Program-made: the position numbers and the translations under genes
The notes under the pieces: model-generated
The model's database searches: none
What the model was told of the DNA's origin: nothing
What the model saw: the letters and a program-made list of their open reading frames with translations, nothing else
Shown here: piece by piece, positions 29,049 to 41,696 of the stretch
How positions within the stretch are numbered: the first letter of the stretch is position 1
How the letters are laid out: the number at the start of each line of letters is the position of its first letter
NCBI GenBank assembly: GCA_002964805.2
Contig: PUDQ02000003.1
Location: 124,001-188,000 of the forward strand
Reading direction: 5' to 3'
DNA length: 64,000 bases
DNA from: Trametes villosa
Lineage: Eukaryota; Basidiomycota; Agaricomycetes; Polyporales; Polyporaceae

Positions 29049-32000
29049 TCAATAGTGCTCGTCCACGAGGAGGGGTCTTCGGATTGGGTTAACGTGTACG
29101 GCCAACGCACCGTCTTCAGGGCCCAGTGGAGATATGGAAGGGCGCGAGGGAGGTCCGAGAGGTGCTTCCGGGGGTGGGCGCGGTCGGCTTGAGGAGGCTG
29201 TCGCCGCCTCGTCTCGAATTCTCACTGGGGGCTCCAGGGGAGACGCCCTGAGCGGGACAAACATTTGGTTAGAGATATGCACATGAATAGGATAGCAGGG
29301 AAATACTGACTCCTTTCCGCTGTAGCACTTGACGCGAATGACCTTCTCCTTGATTCTAGGCGCGAAATGCTGCATCGCTTCCAAAAAGCGGTCTTTGTCG
29401 GTGCCGCTGCATGGTTCGATCTTGAAGAGTGTGTCGACCATCTGTAGGACGTCCATGACAAGCTCATGGTCAATGCACTGCAGCAGGTCGTCCGATGTAG
29501 AGTGGGCGAGTGTCCTCATGATATCATAGAGCTCCATAACGTCGGCAGTCGTCGAACTGTGCTGCACCCGGTCTCCCGTAAATCTCTCTAGCAGAGTGTG
29601 AATGATCTTGGCAAGGACAACCCGAGTGTGTTTGCGGACTGTGTCGAGGTCGGCTGGTGGGAGGGGTAGATTTAAGGCGCAGTCGGCATATCTCAGGAAG
29701 GTTTCAGTGCGCCCGGCGCTGAGTGCATCGAATTCCTCATACGCCCTGATTGCGGCTTACATGTGGATCCGTCAGTATATATGGCGCCTGCGCATGGGTA
29801 CAACCTCACCTTGCAAGAAAGCGATGGTCGCGCCGCTTCCAGCCCCGGGTCCGCCCTTGATGCCAATCACTTTCGACCTCAGTGTGCGTGCAGAGGCCCA
29901 TAGGGACTTTCCATGCGGGTATGTGCTATAGGGTCCCGGGTTTGCGAATATGTCGGCCATATGCAAGACTCGTGGGATAAGCTCGTCGTCGATGCACTGC
30001 AACACATCGTTCGATGCCAGTTCAGCCAGCATGTGGCTGACGTGGAAGACATAGTGATATCCAGTACCTGGGAGGGCTTTCTGCCTCCACTCTTGTATGT
30101 GTCGGTCAAGCAGAGAACGAACCAATTGTTCAAGAACATCCCGAGTATACGTCCAAACGGTCTCGAGGTCATCGGGAAGGAGGGACGCTTGCGACGCTTT
30201 TTCGGCACAGTATAGGAATTGCTTGATACACCACAGGTTGGTGACGGCTGTCGTTTCATCTTCTACCGAAATCGTATCCTCGGTGAGGCGGACTTGAAGG
30301 TATGCTCCTCGTACGGCTTGAAGACGGTGCGATCAGGATATGCGGTATCTAAGAGCATGTGCAGCCTCACCCTGCAAGATGGTTTTGGCCGTACCTTCTT
30401 CGCTGTTCTTCACGTGGTAGAGAAGGGTGGACCTCCGAACCGCAAGCACTCTGTCACCCAGGGGGCGCGGATGAAGGCCTTTCAAGTTGTCCTCGGCTGC
30501 GATAGCATTGATTGCTGATATCGCCCATTCTCTGTCGGCCGCCCTCAGCCTGCTCAGCGACCAAGATCCACGTTCCAAGTAGAATCCCAAAACGGCTTGT
30601 TCCTCTTCCGGTGGCGCCCATTCGGTCCCAGAGCAGTGTATGCACAAGATGACCTGTAGCCATAGCAATTGGTGTCGATTCTTCCATTCAGATCTCCAGC
30701 TCCAAGGCCCCTCCGTCGAGTCCACTGTCGGACCAAAGTGCTCCAGGAAGGTTTGGTGCAGCTGACGGAAGTACTCGATAACGTCCGTTTGGCAGGAGTC
30801 CGTGAGGCAGACGGTCGCCGCAGACAGGGCGTCTGGGTGCAGAGTGGCGCTATAAGCCTCGACTAGGACTTGCACGTCTAGCGTATAAGGTACTCCGAAC
30901 TCGCTTATGGCCGCCTGTTCTCGTCCCTGCCATGTCTGTCTGCTATCCATCCAACCCTTCGGTGGGGACGCGAGGTGCACGAGTGTCTCCCATAGAGATC
31001 GAGACCGCGCCGGCATCGACGTCTTGAATCGTTTGAAGACCCCGATGAGATTCGAGAGTATTCGAGTGCGAGACGAATAGAGCTGGATGAGGATCGCGAC
31101 GACTCTGCGACCGCTGGAAGATGTGGCAGTGCAAATGTAGTGAACACAGTACTGCGGTTGCCAGAGATAAATTGCGCGTCCTTGGGGTGTGCGGTAGGAG
31201 CAGCTCGTGTCGATGAGCGGCAGGAGGGTAGTAGCGATGACGAAGATCCCGAGGAGACTCACGAAAACAGACGAGACCGCGGCAATAGCGTTGTGAAGAT
31301 GCCATAGAAGGACAAGGAGACCGGCGAGAAAGAAGGCGAGGGCAAGCTGCAAAAGGATTGGGATGATGGCGACGATGTCCTCGACATGCCACTTCTTGAG
31401 GTTGTTCAACCGGTGCTGGCGGAGCCGGGCGGCTGAGCGAGACGTCCCGGACACGCCGCTTGTGTACTCGTTAGTCCATTGCTTAGCCATGATGCCGATA
31501 GTCGCCGCGGCAAGGCTTAGGATGAGTCCCAAGAACCACAACCCGTTGAGCCAGATCGCCCAGCGTGGAATCGGTGACGATGAGCCATCATCGAGCGCGT
31601 TCTGAGAATCCGGCTGGACGGTAGAGTTGATAAAGGGCGTGTGGATGGAGAAGCTGGCGAGCTGAGAGGAGATCTGTTGCAGAATCGCAACGGAGGGATC
31701 CGGGGGAGCGGGGTTGAGGAGGACGTATGTCTGCACGTTGAACGTGGTGAGAACCGCTGAAAATAGACCCGCCTGATGCGCCTCGGTCAGTAATAGCACG
31801 ATCACTAGCAACGCATGTAACACGCAAGAATACAAGGTAGGTGTCGATCTCTTCCTTCCATCGCTGGATCATCTTGTCACTGTACGTTTGCACCATCCCC
31901 GCCGCATCGGACCAGGCTTTTTCCTTCTCCTCCTGGGTGTACAGTTTTCGGCGCATCATGTTTATCTTCTGCAACGCAACGATTGAGTATTAGCCACTAG

Positions 32001-32297
32001 TAGACGGAGGACGGGCGCGACATACCTTGACATCATCAAGCTTTGGAATTGCCGGGCGCGAGAAATGTTTGCTTTCTCCTAGTTTCTCCTTCCCCTTTCC
32101 CTTCTGACAGTAGACATTGTCTTAGAACATGTAGACGCACGTAAGCAGGAGAAGCTTACGTTGTTACCCAATCCACCCCCTTCAACAGTTGGCTCGTCCA
32201 TTGGCGATGCCCAGCGCGCATCTTCAGAGTGGGCTAGACCCGGGTGAGACGGGTTGTCCGTCGCCTGTTCGCGTGCTGCATCCGAAGTGGAAGACAT
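29049..32297 (-). CDS. DUF6535-family membrane protein, gene 2, with duplicated C-terminal exon
   Basis: Six-exon model (about 988 aa): 32297-32160, 32103-32026, 31968-31834, 31772-30371, 30316-29810, 29755-29049. Exon 3 has KAWSDAAGMVQTYSDKM...DTYL. Exon 4 has the four hydrophobic segments as in gene 1. Exons 5 and 6 are tandem versions of the C-terminal helical module (YTRDVLEQLVRSLLD and HTRVVLAKIIHTLLE; VLQCIDDEL and LLQCIDHEL), so this protein has one module more than its paralogues. The tail is Pro/Ser-rich. At the end of exon 3 the usual donor GTGCGT is TTGCGT; an upstream GTATTC donor keeps frame but drops two residues (VF) of a conserved segment, so splicing may be weakened. Role unknown; likely membrane protein. 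Intact frame otherwise. Confidence 0.83.
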
Positions 32298-34062
32298 GGG
32301 TATGTGGTCGGCGCGTGGTAGAGAAGGGTGAAGCGAGGAGGGAGCTAGCAAGACAATTCTTCGACAGGCGTCTGGGGCGGGAACACGGCAGAGCGTGCCA
32401 GGCGCCGCCGCCTCCCTTGTTGTTATCGAGGTCATCTGTCAGGTACGTAGGGTTCCGTCTATCTGCATTGCATTCGCCACGCTTTTGCACCGCCTAGCAC
32501 AGGACCTGTGTTTGGTGTCGTGCAGGTATCTGGCAGCGTGCGGAACGACAGCGTTCAGGGTGGTAGGTATACTAGGACGGAACACGCGCTGCGGGGCGCA
32601 TGAATCTCACTCCATTCCTGTTCACGCCATACCACGCCGAGGGTACCGGCGTTGACTCTACTGCTACTGCAGATGTATTCGGAAGAAAGAGTTCCTACGC
32701 ACATCCCAAGGAGCAACCTGCTGCATACTGTTCTACATGGCGTTTGACGGCGTCGACCGAAAGGTTTGAAACGCCAGTCGCAGAAGGAGGCGGAAAGCGA
32801 AGGAGCGAAAGGTGAGATGAGCATTCCGATCTCTCGGCGAGTTAGATACACGTGGAGTCGGATCGTATAGGGAAGCAACATCGGTACTACTTGGGGCCAC
32901 GACGGTCGAGAACTTTGAATGGGACAGCGGGGCGCATCTGCTCGGGACTTAATTCCGATGGGGACACGAGCGGGTCCGTAGTGGAAGACCAGTGCATGAA
33001 GGAGCGCGCAGGAGACGCAGACGAGAGCCCCTTCGGGCAGCGTCGCAAGCGTTCGGCGGGTGTCAACACGTCCCGACGAACCGCGCGAACTCGGTGGAAG
33101 AGGCGGTGGGCAGGAGGGGTTGGACTCGGGAATCAATGAACGCGACGACTGCTTGGCCTTGCACTTGTCCTTCGACTTCGACTTGCCCGGGGCGACGCCT
33201 TCTTCGCCCTGGGGACGACCGTCACTGAGAAGCAGCTGCCGTTGAAGTACTACGAGAAGCGTTGCCCGCAAAAGAGTGAGTCAGCGTCGTCGAGGAGGTT
33301 GCGAGATGCGTCGTCAGTGGGGATGGCAAAAAGCGACGTGTCCGGCTCCTCGCACTTGACGGCCGGCGCAGGATTGCGCGGGCTCTCCTTATTCCAGATT
33401 GCGGCGGAGCAGGTTGTGTTCGTCGCACCCCGGAATCTGGGAGGACGGATTCTGCCAGACCTGGGAGAATTTCAAGGGCGGAAATGATAGCGACTGCGGC
33501 GGAGAGGGACTTTGTAGGCGGAGCGGGAGGAGAAGCAGCGGAAACGATGTCTTGAACATCCGAAGTGACGATACCCTCCAAAAGGACTGAGGCGGAGAGC
33601 CCGACGCAAATGTTACAAGATGCGACTTACCGTCGAGTTTCAACCTCGGCGCAACATCACCAGCACACTACTCTCCCTGACCGTTGTGGTGCTGACCGCT
33701 GACGTCCCGCAGCGTATCTGGGCGGGTAGGCCGAGATTGTACCGCCAACAGGGAAAACCCGAGGAGTGAACAGGCGGGAAGGAGGTCAGCCATTAGCGGC
33801 TACTGGGAGCCTGCAAGGGATATGCATCGCAGCACAGGAATAGTGTCAGAAAGATTCGAACGCAAGATAGGAGTAAAGACGTACCTGGTAGTTTGCGAGG
33901 CGACGGTCTTGTCTAGAGGCATAGTATCATAGTTATGGTCCAGATAAGTCTTCACAGCAAGTACACTGCTCAAAGGCCGGGCGCGGTGAGACGGAGAGCA
34001 ATGATGATAGCGCCCATCGATCGCAGTCGCAGACTCGAGAGGCCACGAGGCGCGTGAGAATC

Positions 34063-34088
34063 GCGATCACGTGGCCGCGTTCTCCCGC
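34063..34088 (+). promoter_or_regulatory. CACGTG + TTCTCCCGC block, likely LTR fossil
   Basis: GCGATCACGTGGCCGCG followed by TTCTCCCGCC, matching the LTR core pattern in the same orientation as 15901-15928. Confidence 0.48.
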
Positions 34089-34289
34089 CGCGCTACGCCC
34101 GCTCCTGCCTTTCTCGTCCCTCGCGCCCTCCGCGCTCCCGTCCGCGCGCGGATACCGCCTCGCGCGAGCTTGGCGCCGATCCTCGGACAACAGCGCGGGT
34201 TAGTTGCGGACTCCCCGGTTGCGATGTCGGTGCACAGTAGCGCGCCAAGCTTGATTGCGCGATTGCAATTTGCCGTCACAGACTCGATA

Positions 34290-34520
34290 GTAGAGTCAGG
34301 CAAGCCGAGAACGCAGGCGAAGTGAGGACGAAGGCAACCGGGTCGTAAGAGTTGGTAGAATAGAGTGGAAGGCGAGCGACCCTGTGGTACTGAACCACCA
34401 GAATGAGACACCAGTGTCTTAAAAAGCTTCATAGCTCAGGGCCCGTACCTCGAAAAAAGATGTGCGCCCGCTGAGAGCCTCGGCGTTGTCAGAGTTGGAT
34501 TCCAAGGTCCCTGTCATAGA
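34290..34520 (+). repeat. Diverged interspersed repeat, copy A
   Basis: Shares GAGAACGCAGGCG, GTACTGAAC-type, AATGAGACA, CCGTACCTCG and CTGAGAGCC blocks in the same order with 53740-53960. Probably an old LTR fragment; no ends visible. Confidence 0.55.
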
Positions 34521-37500
34521 CGAGCGGTACAGGGCGGCTGGGTGTAGGGGACCGCTTCTGTCAACACGAACGAAGCGACGACGTCGTACGGCGTCGTGTT
34601 CTGGTCACTGACCTTGTTCATCCACGGAGACCTCCGTAGGAGGACGCAGAGCGACCGAATCCGACACCCACAGCGCTTGCGCGTGGCGGCACTAGTACAA
34701 CAAGTCATGATATACATACATAGCTAGTGGGACCATCAATGAGAACGCTGCGTACTCACCAGCCGCGACACATTCGCAGGCCAGGCTTGGTCGCAAGAGC
34801 GTCTTCGGCACAACGGCGCGAGCCTGAGGTGAAAGACGCGCGCGCGGCCCTCGTAAGCTCGTTCCCATCACCCGCAGCTGGTGGTGTATACGTGCTTAGT
34901 AGTATTTGCTGTTCTTAGCTCGCTGTCGAGCCTGACGACGTTCGTAGGTTGACCGAGTGTCGTGGTAGGCGTCGGCTCTTGGGGAGTATCAGCTATCTAT
35001 ATCATTGCGCGCGGGCAAACTGAACGTACGATGTTACTCCAGTTATCATCAGCCATTATTGCGCTGTCGAGGTTGTAGGAGTGCATGAGGAGAGTATGAG
35101 AGCAGGAGACGAGTTAGAATATGCCAATGAGGCGCGTGTCGGAGTCCTAAGCGCGAAAGCCTGGTCCGTGCATCGTGCCGTCATCGGTGCTGGCGCTGGT
35201 GCATGACCCAGGCCAGCGCTTTCCGCTCTCCCCTGCTGCCACGCTCGTTCGTCTGCAGCGGCGATGCTGTCCTACCAATACGAAACCCATCTCAAGCGCT
35301 CCTATTATCTTCCTGTGCACCTCACCAAGTACGCCCCCACCTCGACGATAGCTGGCAGACTCCGTCGAGACCGTTACGCTGGGTTATGCGAGGAACAATG
35401 GGTCGACCTTGTGCCCAGGTAAGCACGACATCCGATCTCCTCTCCCATGTCCCGCGTTGTCTGGTTTTGCGAGCGGAAACGCGTACCTGACTCCCCAAGG
35501 TCTCATGTTATGCCATGTCGTCTGCCGTCTTCGTGTTTGCCTCTCTCCTCGCCCCACAATCCAGGGAGATCCGGCCTCTTCCGTGCACGCTTGGATTTAT
35601 GTGTCTGCCGAAGGATTTGGGGAGCCCTCTCTCAATGCGTTGCTAACCTACGCTCTTCTCTAGTTTCCATCTAGTGCCTTAGGCGTTGCGAGCCCAAGGA
35701 TCACTCCCATCCTTCTCCTCTCCCCTGTCGCGGTGTCGGCGCTTCGCGCTTCTCGCTCAACAAGCTGCGCCTCCTCAGCTTCCTCTCTCCTTCAGCTGCA
35801 TACCCTTAACAGTCCCCGCAGCCACTTTCGGACCTCACCAACGCCTGTTTCTTACCATCGTCTCGCTACCCCGGCCATTCGCGCTCCTCGATCCATCCGC
35901 TATCCATCCCTTACCTGCTACATCGCATTCGATGGGTTCCACTGCGTTTTTGGTCGTCAATCGAGCTCGTTGATAGGATGACGGATAGCGGAGGCAGGCA
36001 CGCCTTCCGCTCGCACTCCTCGTTACATCTCCCCCACCTCTGAGCAGCACGAGCATCACTTCTTATGAACCCCGCCGGGACCGCGACTACAAACCCCTCA
36101 AGCTCAGGTCGGCCCCTGCGCGAAACACTTTTCTACTCAATCCTGCAACGAGCACGACGCCAAGTCGACCGTCGTTCTCTCTCCGACATGGTCGCAGGCC
36201 GACGGCCAGAAAACGGTAGTACCCCGGCCACTTTCCATCCGCGAACGGAACGACACAGCATGAGTTACGCTAGACTCTCCCTCGCGCCTGGGTATCCTAG
36301 GGTTTACTCAAGCACGGTGAGCGTCCACTCCGCTACCGCGCCGCGTCAGCCTCCGTCCTCCGGTCTCTTTCTGATGTGCATATATGTTGACAGGCATTTA
36401 CGTTCGCTACGTCCTGCTATCCTCACACGCCGATGATCCTACGATCGGACTTGTTCTCGGCACGTCTTAACGTGGAGGCATTCTGCTTTCGACGTCGCGC
36501 TTCAGGGCCGTTAGGTCGGGATGCCGAACGGCGAGTGCTGCATCGCTGCGCTCACATGACTGGCTACTCGGATCCTAAAACTCGCTGCCATCGTTGGAAG
36601 GGAGCCCACAGCTAAGGCAAGTTCCGCGCCCCGTCTCCGCCCCACCTTTGTGCTCACGCATGTCTGCCGCTTGTGCGGTACTCTGTAAACCCTCAGAATC
36701 TGCGGCGGCTCTGAGATTTGCGTGTTCTGGACGACAACCTCGCGATTAATGCGTCCAACTCGCTCTTCGCTTAACGCACCCCAGTCGCCGTGGCTCGCGC
36801 CGCCAGGAATCCGTCTGCAAGACACCGGGGTGCGCCTTGATTGCATCAAGCACGCGCTCTACGAGGCATCCGCTCAGCCCATGTTCTGTGCGGCGAAGGT
36901 ATGTTAAGAACTCGGCGAGCAACCTGGCACTGACGCCGACGGACAGGCGCGCTGCTCTTCGCGAGTGCCTCTCGACCGTGCAGTGCGCGGGCTGGCGCGA
37001 GAGCGTGGCTTGCTCACCAGCCCGACCCATCACGACGCATGCACGACGCTTGATCCTGACGTGTCTCGGGTTCCATCTCCGCATGCATCGTCGGCGTCGG
37101 TCGTCATCCGGATTGCTGACGGTTGGGCACGGGATGCTATACGCGCAGTAGGCCATTCCGGTCAGTCGTCGCCGCCGTCGCGGAGCAGCGATCGAGCAGG
37201 CAGGGTACGGAGAGTTGTGCCGAGTGCGTATATCATGTATCTGTACTCGAGATGTACCTCCGATGCGTCTCGTTTGAATACACGAATGGCGAGAAACTTG
37301 GTATCCGTCGAGCGCAGTGTGTCCAAGATATGTATAGTTAGAAACACGAAGAGGTCGACGTCGGAGCGAGAACATGTACGATCTAGCGTACGTAGCAATA
37401 CGAAACAAACACAGCGTAGGTACGGAGACAGTATCTGGGCCAAGCGGAGCGAGGAGATGGAGGCCACGGGCAACAAAACCGAAAACACAATATCCGAGTA

Positions 37501-39963
37501 GGTACGTAGTACAAAGACAGCGGGAAGAGGTGCTGCGAGATTCGGGGCGAGGAAAGAGAGCAGCATGGGTGGTCATCATACATAACGAGACAGCAAAACC
37601 TGTGAGGGTGCAGAGTAGACATAGAATGAGTTTCGCGCATGAGAGTGCAAAGGTGACGCTAGAATGACGTACGTACGAGCACGAAGCAGTGGAGACGAAG
37701 TGATGCGAACGTCCCAGAAGTCGTCACTCTAGAGGTGGGTATGATCGCGTCGTACTATTCGCGGGAGTGGGCGAGATGTTGACGACGGGGATGCGTAGTC
37801 GTACAGACGCGAGGCAGGCCGCCGTGCACGTTGCGAGTTGGCACGGCACAAAGAGGTTGGCGCCGGCTGAGGCACGAAGGGATTGCTAGAGGGCCAGCCC
37901 CTGAGAACGTCGGAAAATGGAGGCAGAACCAGAAGGAATGTGTGGATGGGGCGAGCCGATATAGGGCGTATTGAGGCATGGGCTGGTATATGCGAGTATG
38001 CGAGGATTGCCGGAGGCGCCGCAGGACGAACGTATCTCAAGGGGCTAGTTGGAGCATGTGAGGGTGGCGGCCACGAGCAAGGGGTTATACGGAGGGACGG
38101 AACCGTGGTGCGAGGGAGGGGTACTAGCATCCTTGGGAGAAGGAGGTATGGCCTGCGTTTGTCGTTCATGGGCGAGATGCGGAGATACGAACGTCCGAGC
38201 GCTGGGTTTCCGCCGCCACATTGACCAAAGTGTGAGAAGGCCGAGGAGAGCTTTCAAAGAACTAAGCAACTCGTCAATAGGCGCTTCAAGCGATGAAGTA
38301 GAAAGAGACTCAGGACTAACCGTGCTCTGCGGTCAATTTCATGTGGATGACCCTGAACTTCAACGCGCGTGCAAGGCTTGGTATGGATTCTTCCGTGGAA
38401 CTGCTCGCGTACTCGTATGGTCCTGCAAGCGTGTCTGCTAGCTCCAAGACGTCAGAGATCGACCTCTCATCTATGCACCGTAGGACATCTTCAGAAGCGC
38501 TCTGGGCGAGTTGCTTCATGATGCTGAGGAGCACCAGAGTGTCGACGACTTCCTTGATTTCGCGATTCCGATTCTCCGCAAACGCTTGCACCAAGGTAGG
38601 CACCAGCTGCTCGAAGACATCCCGCGTGTAGTTACGAACGATCCTGAGGTTGTCTGCCGGGAGAGGAGTCTCGAATGCTTTGCTTGCGCAGCCTAGGAAG
38701 TGATAGATGCTGTTTAGGTAGGTTGTCAAGGTCGCTTTCTCGCCGCCTGAAAGAGCCTTCTTCCGCTCAGCGAGGCGAACCTCGCGATACTCCGCGGTCA
38801 CGACTTCCATGCGACTTAGTTAGCACAGTCACCAACCGCAAACACATAGCCTCACCTTGTAGAGAGAACTTCTCTGAATTTGCATTGTGAGACCGCCTAC
38901 GACCCAACAAAAACTCCCTGTCCAAAGCGAGCTGAGACTGCCCCAAGAACTCCAGTCCCTGAGTCGGGGATCGGTTGTCGTCTAGCATTGCGTCAATGGC
39001 TAAGATGGCCCAATCCGCGCTCGCCGCTGTCATGTCGAACGACCAAGATCCAGCCATGTAGTAAGTGTTCAGCGCCTTCGCATCTTCGTCTGATAGAGTC
39101 GCTTCATCCCCGAGGAGTACGCACATGGCGATGTAGAGCCACAGAAGACGTTGTTGGTTATCGTGCGCGAAGGGACCATCGCTCGCGTCCGCCGCCGGGC
39201 CAAACTGCTCTTGTGCGCATCTGTGAAGGAGCCGGAAGTAGTCCACTACCGATTCGTGTCGGAGATCCATGAGAAAAACCGTGGCAGCGAAGAGCGCCTC
39301 CGTGTGCAAGGTAGAGAGGTAGGATTCGAGCATCATCTGCATGTCGAGCTTGCTCTCGATATCGCGGTCGTGGACCATTGACCGCTCTCGTCCCTTCCAT
39401 GGTAGTGCATTAGCCTCTCTTCCAATCTCAATATACTTCATAACGCCCAGGATAATCCGACTCGCAGGGCCTGTCGTTGGCCTCAGGGAGAGGCGGGGAA
39501 ATCCAGCCGCTCTCACGCTTCGCTGGAGCCTCACCCCCGCGGTGCGTGCCACGGCGGATAAGATGTTGTATACCCGACGACCGGGGCGAATCCACGAGAA
39601 CTTCAGGACGTAGCTGAGGAGCCGGGTGAGGGGAGACAAGTACGCGCAGCTGGTAGCGAAGAGGGGAAGAAGAGTAGTGATGACAGTGAAGGCCGCGATG
39701 ATCCCGACTAGAACAGACGCTGTTACGGCAACGGGGTGGTTGAGATTCCAGAGGAGGACCAGGAGTCCAGATAGGAAGCAGGCGAGCGAGAGTTGCAACA
39801 AAACGGGTATGAAGCTAACGAACTCGCCCACTCGCCACATCCGGAGATTGTTCCAACGATATTGGCGTACGCGAGCGATGTGATGGGAGGCGCCGAACAG
39901 CCCGATGTCGTATTCGTTCAGCCACGTCTGCTTGACGAGAATCCCGAGGAAGGCAGACGCAAG

Positions 39964-39968
39964 GCTAA
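39964..39968. repeat. Target-site duplication GCTAA (left)
   Basis: GCTAA directly left of the LTR at 39969; same 5 bp at 43106-43110. Confidence 0.92.
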
Positions 39969-40663
39969 TGTCGCGCAGGGACGGAGCGCTCAGGAAGGCG
40001 GACTTAACCTTCTGAGGCTGGACACGTGCTGAGACGAGCGGCGGGGCCCGAACAGCGGCGAACACGGGTAAGACGAGGAATAAGGAGGTAAGTACGCAGC
40101 AGGGACGCGCATCCCCCCGTACCGACAGAGGTCTGGCAGGGCTACAGCGGTGTGCTACGGACCCGGACAACGGGAGCCAAGGGAGAGGTCGGCTCAAAGG
40201 CGCAAGACTGTCCCCAATGACGTAAGTATATTGCCTGGTATGCGTAGTACAGGGAGTGCTCACCTGTCCCCAATGACGTAAGAGGTCAAGATGGGGGGCA
40301 GGGGCGATATCTACCCTACCTATATACTGGAGAGAACAATAGCTTCCTATCCAGGGTGAACAATAGCGTGCCTAAACAAAGAACAAAGGAACAATAGAAC
40401 TAAGAACAATAGCATGGCTAAATGTAGAACAATAGAGCGGAGAACAATAGCGTGTACGAACGAGGAACAATAGAACGACCATAATGGGAACAAGGCCGCT
40501 CGGAGAACAAGGAGCTACATACTGGGAATGGACGCGATCACATGTCCTGTCACCTGACCGTGTTCAGGCGCTTTCTACTTGTACTGTGCTTATGCTCGTA
40601 AATATGTAGGTAAAAAGGTGGGAAAAGCGGAAAATAATAGGGTGTCTAGTCGTCTCCACGACA
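39969..40663 (-). repeat. 695-bp LTR (3' LTR)
   Basis: Starts TGTCGCGCAGGG and ends CACGACA on the plus strand. Contains seven GAACAATAG motifs plus GAACAAAG/GAACAAGG variants between about 40333 and 40511. Confidence 0.93.
40333..40515 (-). promoter_or_regulatory. Cluster of GAACAATAG motifs in the LTR
   Basis: Seven exact GAACAATAG (CTATTGTTC on the minus strand) and three GAACAA-AG/GG variants within about 180 bp, repeated in the other LTR at about 42775-42957. AACAAT is the core recognised by HMG-box (SOX/MAT type) factors, so a binding array is plausible but inferred. Confidence 0.55.
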
Positions 40664-40666
40664 TTA

Positions 40667-40676
40667 CCCCCTTCCT
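40667..40676 (-). promoter_or_regulatory. Polypurine tract of the non-autonomous LTR element
   Basis: AGGAAGGGGG on the minus strand, three bases from the LTR edge. The same TTACCCCCTTCCTA context recurs at about 40972-40985 inside the element. Confidence 0.5.
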
Positions 40677-40769
40677 AAGACCATTCATCCGCGAATGGCT
40701 AAGGTGCCGGAAAGGCCAAGGCTACCAAAAAAATTTTGACCCTATTTGTACCCCTGCCCAGGGGGATAA

Positions 40770-40960
40770 GCTTGGACGCTTAGCTTCGCTTTTACTTCAC
40801 TTTGCTTGGCTATCGGAGCCGCGCTTAGTTCAGCTTAGCTTAGCTTCGCTTTACAAGTTAGGTTCGGTTCAGTTCGGCTCCCTTCGCTCAGACTATCGGA
40901 GCCTTTTGCTTAGTTTGCTTCACTTCACCTCACTTTTGACCTGATATCTTCGCTTTGCTC
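40770..40960. repeat. Irregular CTTAGCTTCGCTT-type simple repeat
   Basis: Stretch of pyrimidine-rich degenerate units (CTTAGCTTCGCTTTACTTC, CTTAGCTTAGCTTCGCTTT, TTCGGTTCAGTTCGGCTC) inside the LTR element interior. CTATCGGAGCC occurs twice in it. Confidence 0.6.
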
Positions 40961-41009
40961 AGTACCCCCTTATTACCCCCTTCCTACGCGAACGCGTCCC
41001 GAGTTCGCC

Positions 41010-41696
41010 CTAAGCCCCTCCTGATGCCGAACGACCGAGCCAAGCGGTGGCTGGTGTTGGTGAGGGAGAGAGGCGAGAGCGGTGGGAGCGATGGGAGCGA
41101 TTGGTTGGGGCGAACAAGGCAACACCGTGATCCGAAAAAAAATTGAGCTTATTCCGACCCCCTTCCTTGGTCCTTGGTGATGCGTGTACCTTGGACGTGC
41201 AGGGGTGTGGCGGTGATGGGCTAGGTGGGGCGGTGTAGTGGCAGTGTACTTTCTGGGGTTTCGGCATGCGGTATGGCGAGTGATGATCGAGATGTGGGCT
41301 AGGCGCTTGAGAAGATGAAAGGGAGCACGCTTGGCGGCGCGTGCAGGCGGCTGGTGGGTGTAGAGGCGGTACGGCGCCCCGACGGATGTGGAGAGTGCGG
41401 TGCGGAGTTTTCAGGTAGTTCTGTACGTAGTGCTTATCTGAAGCGAACCACGTGCTCGTCTCCTTATCACGGAAGGAGTTCTGGCCGATGCGTAGTTCAG
41501 GATAGGTCATATGGTTGAGAGGTTCAGTACAAGGGCTCCATCCCATCACCGTTACGGGGTGACAGGGTATGCCGCATGACGTCTGCCTGCTGCAACGCTC
41601 ATGTACCATGTCCGACTGAATGACCCAACACGTGCTCAGTCTCCTCGACCTATTGCAGTGCCATGTGCCCGCTTGAAACACGAGCCAAGCGGGCAA
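41010..41696 (-). CDS. ORF in interior of the non-autonomous LTR element, unidentified
   Basis: Reads 228 codons in the inferred sense direction of the element. Rich in Pro, Ser, His and Arg, with no CCHC knuckle, protease DTG or RT box. It could be a chance ORF in GC-rich DNA or a relic of a Gag-like protein; nothing in the sequence decides. Given only because it is the longest frame inside the element. Confidence 0.15.
   Translation of the reverse strand: MPAWLVFQAGTWHCNRSRRLSTCWVIQSDMVHERCSRQTSCGIPCHPVTVMGWSPCTEPLNHMTYPELRIGQNSFRDKETSTWFASDKHYVQNYLKTPHRTLHIRRGAVPPLHPPAACTRRQACSLSSSQAPSPHLDHHSPYRMPKPQKVHCHYTAPPSPSPPHPCTSKVHASPRTKEGGRNKLNFFSDHGVALFAPTNRSHRSHRSRLSPSPTPATAWLGRSASGGA

Larger units (their letters stand above)
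32298..38315. other. Intergenic, no confident gene
   Basis: About 6 kb between genes 2 and 3. Minus-strand sequence at about 33.65-32.9 kb shows coding-like stretches in alternating frames (Lys/Arg and Pro/Ser-rich pieces, stops between them) and may be a decayed gene that I cannot name. Also present: a CACGTG/TTCTCCCGC block at 34063-34088, a segment at 34.29-34.52 kb matching 53.74-53.96 kb, and otherwise nothing recognisable. Confidence 0.45.

Noticed and set aside
40003..40263. N-terminus of the 498-codon ORF at 38767-40263 as the native start of gene 3
   Set aside because: Its first part is encoded by the LTR of the inserted element; the native exons lie at 43.4-43.9 kb.
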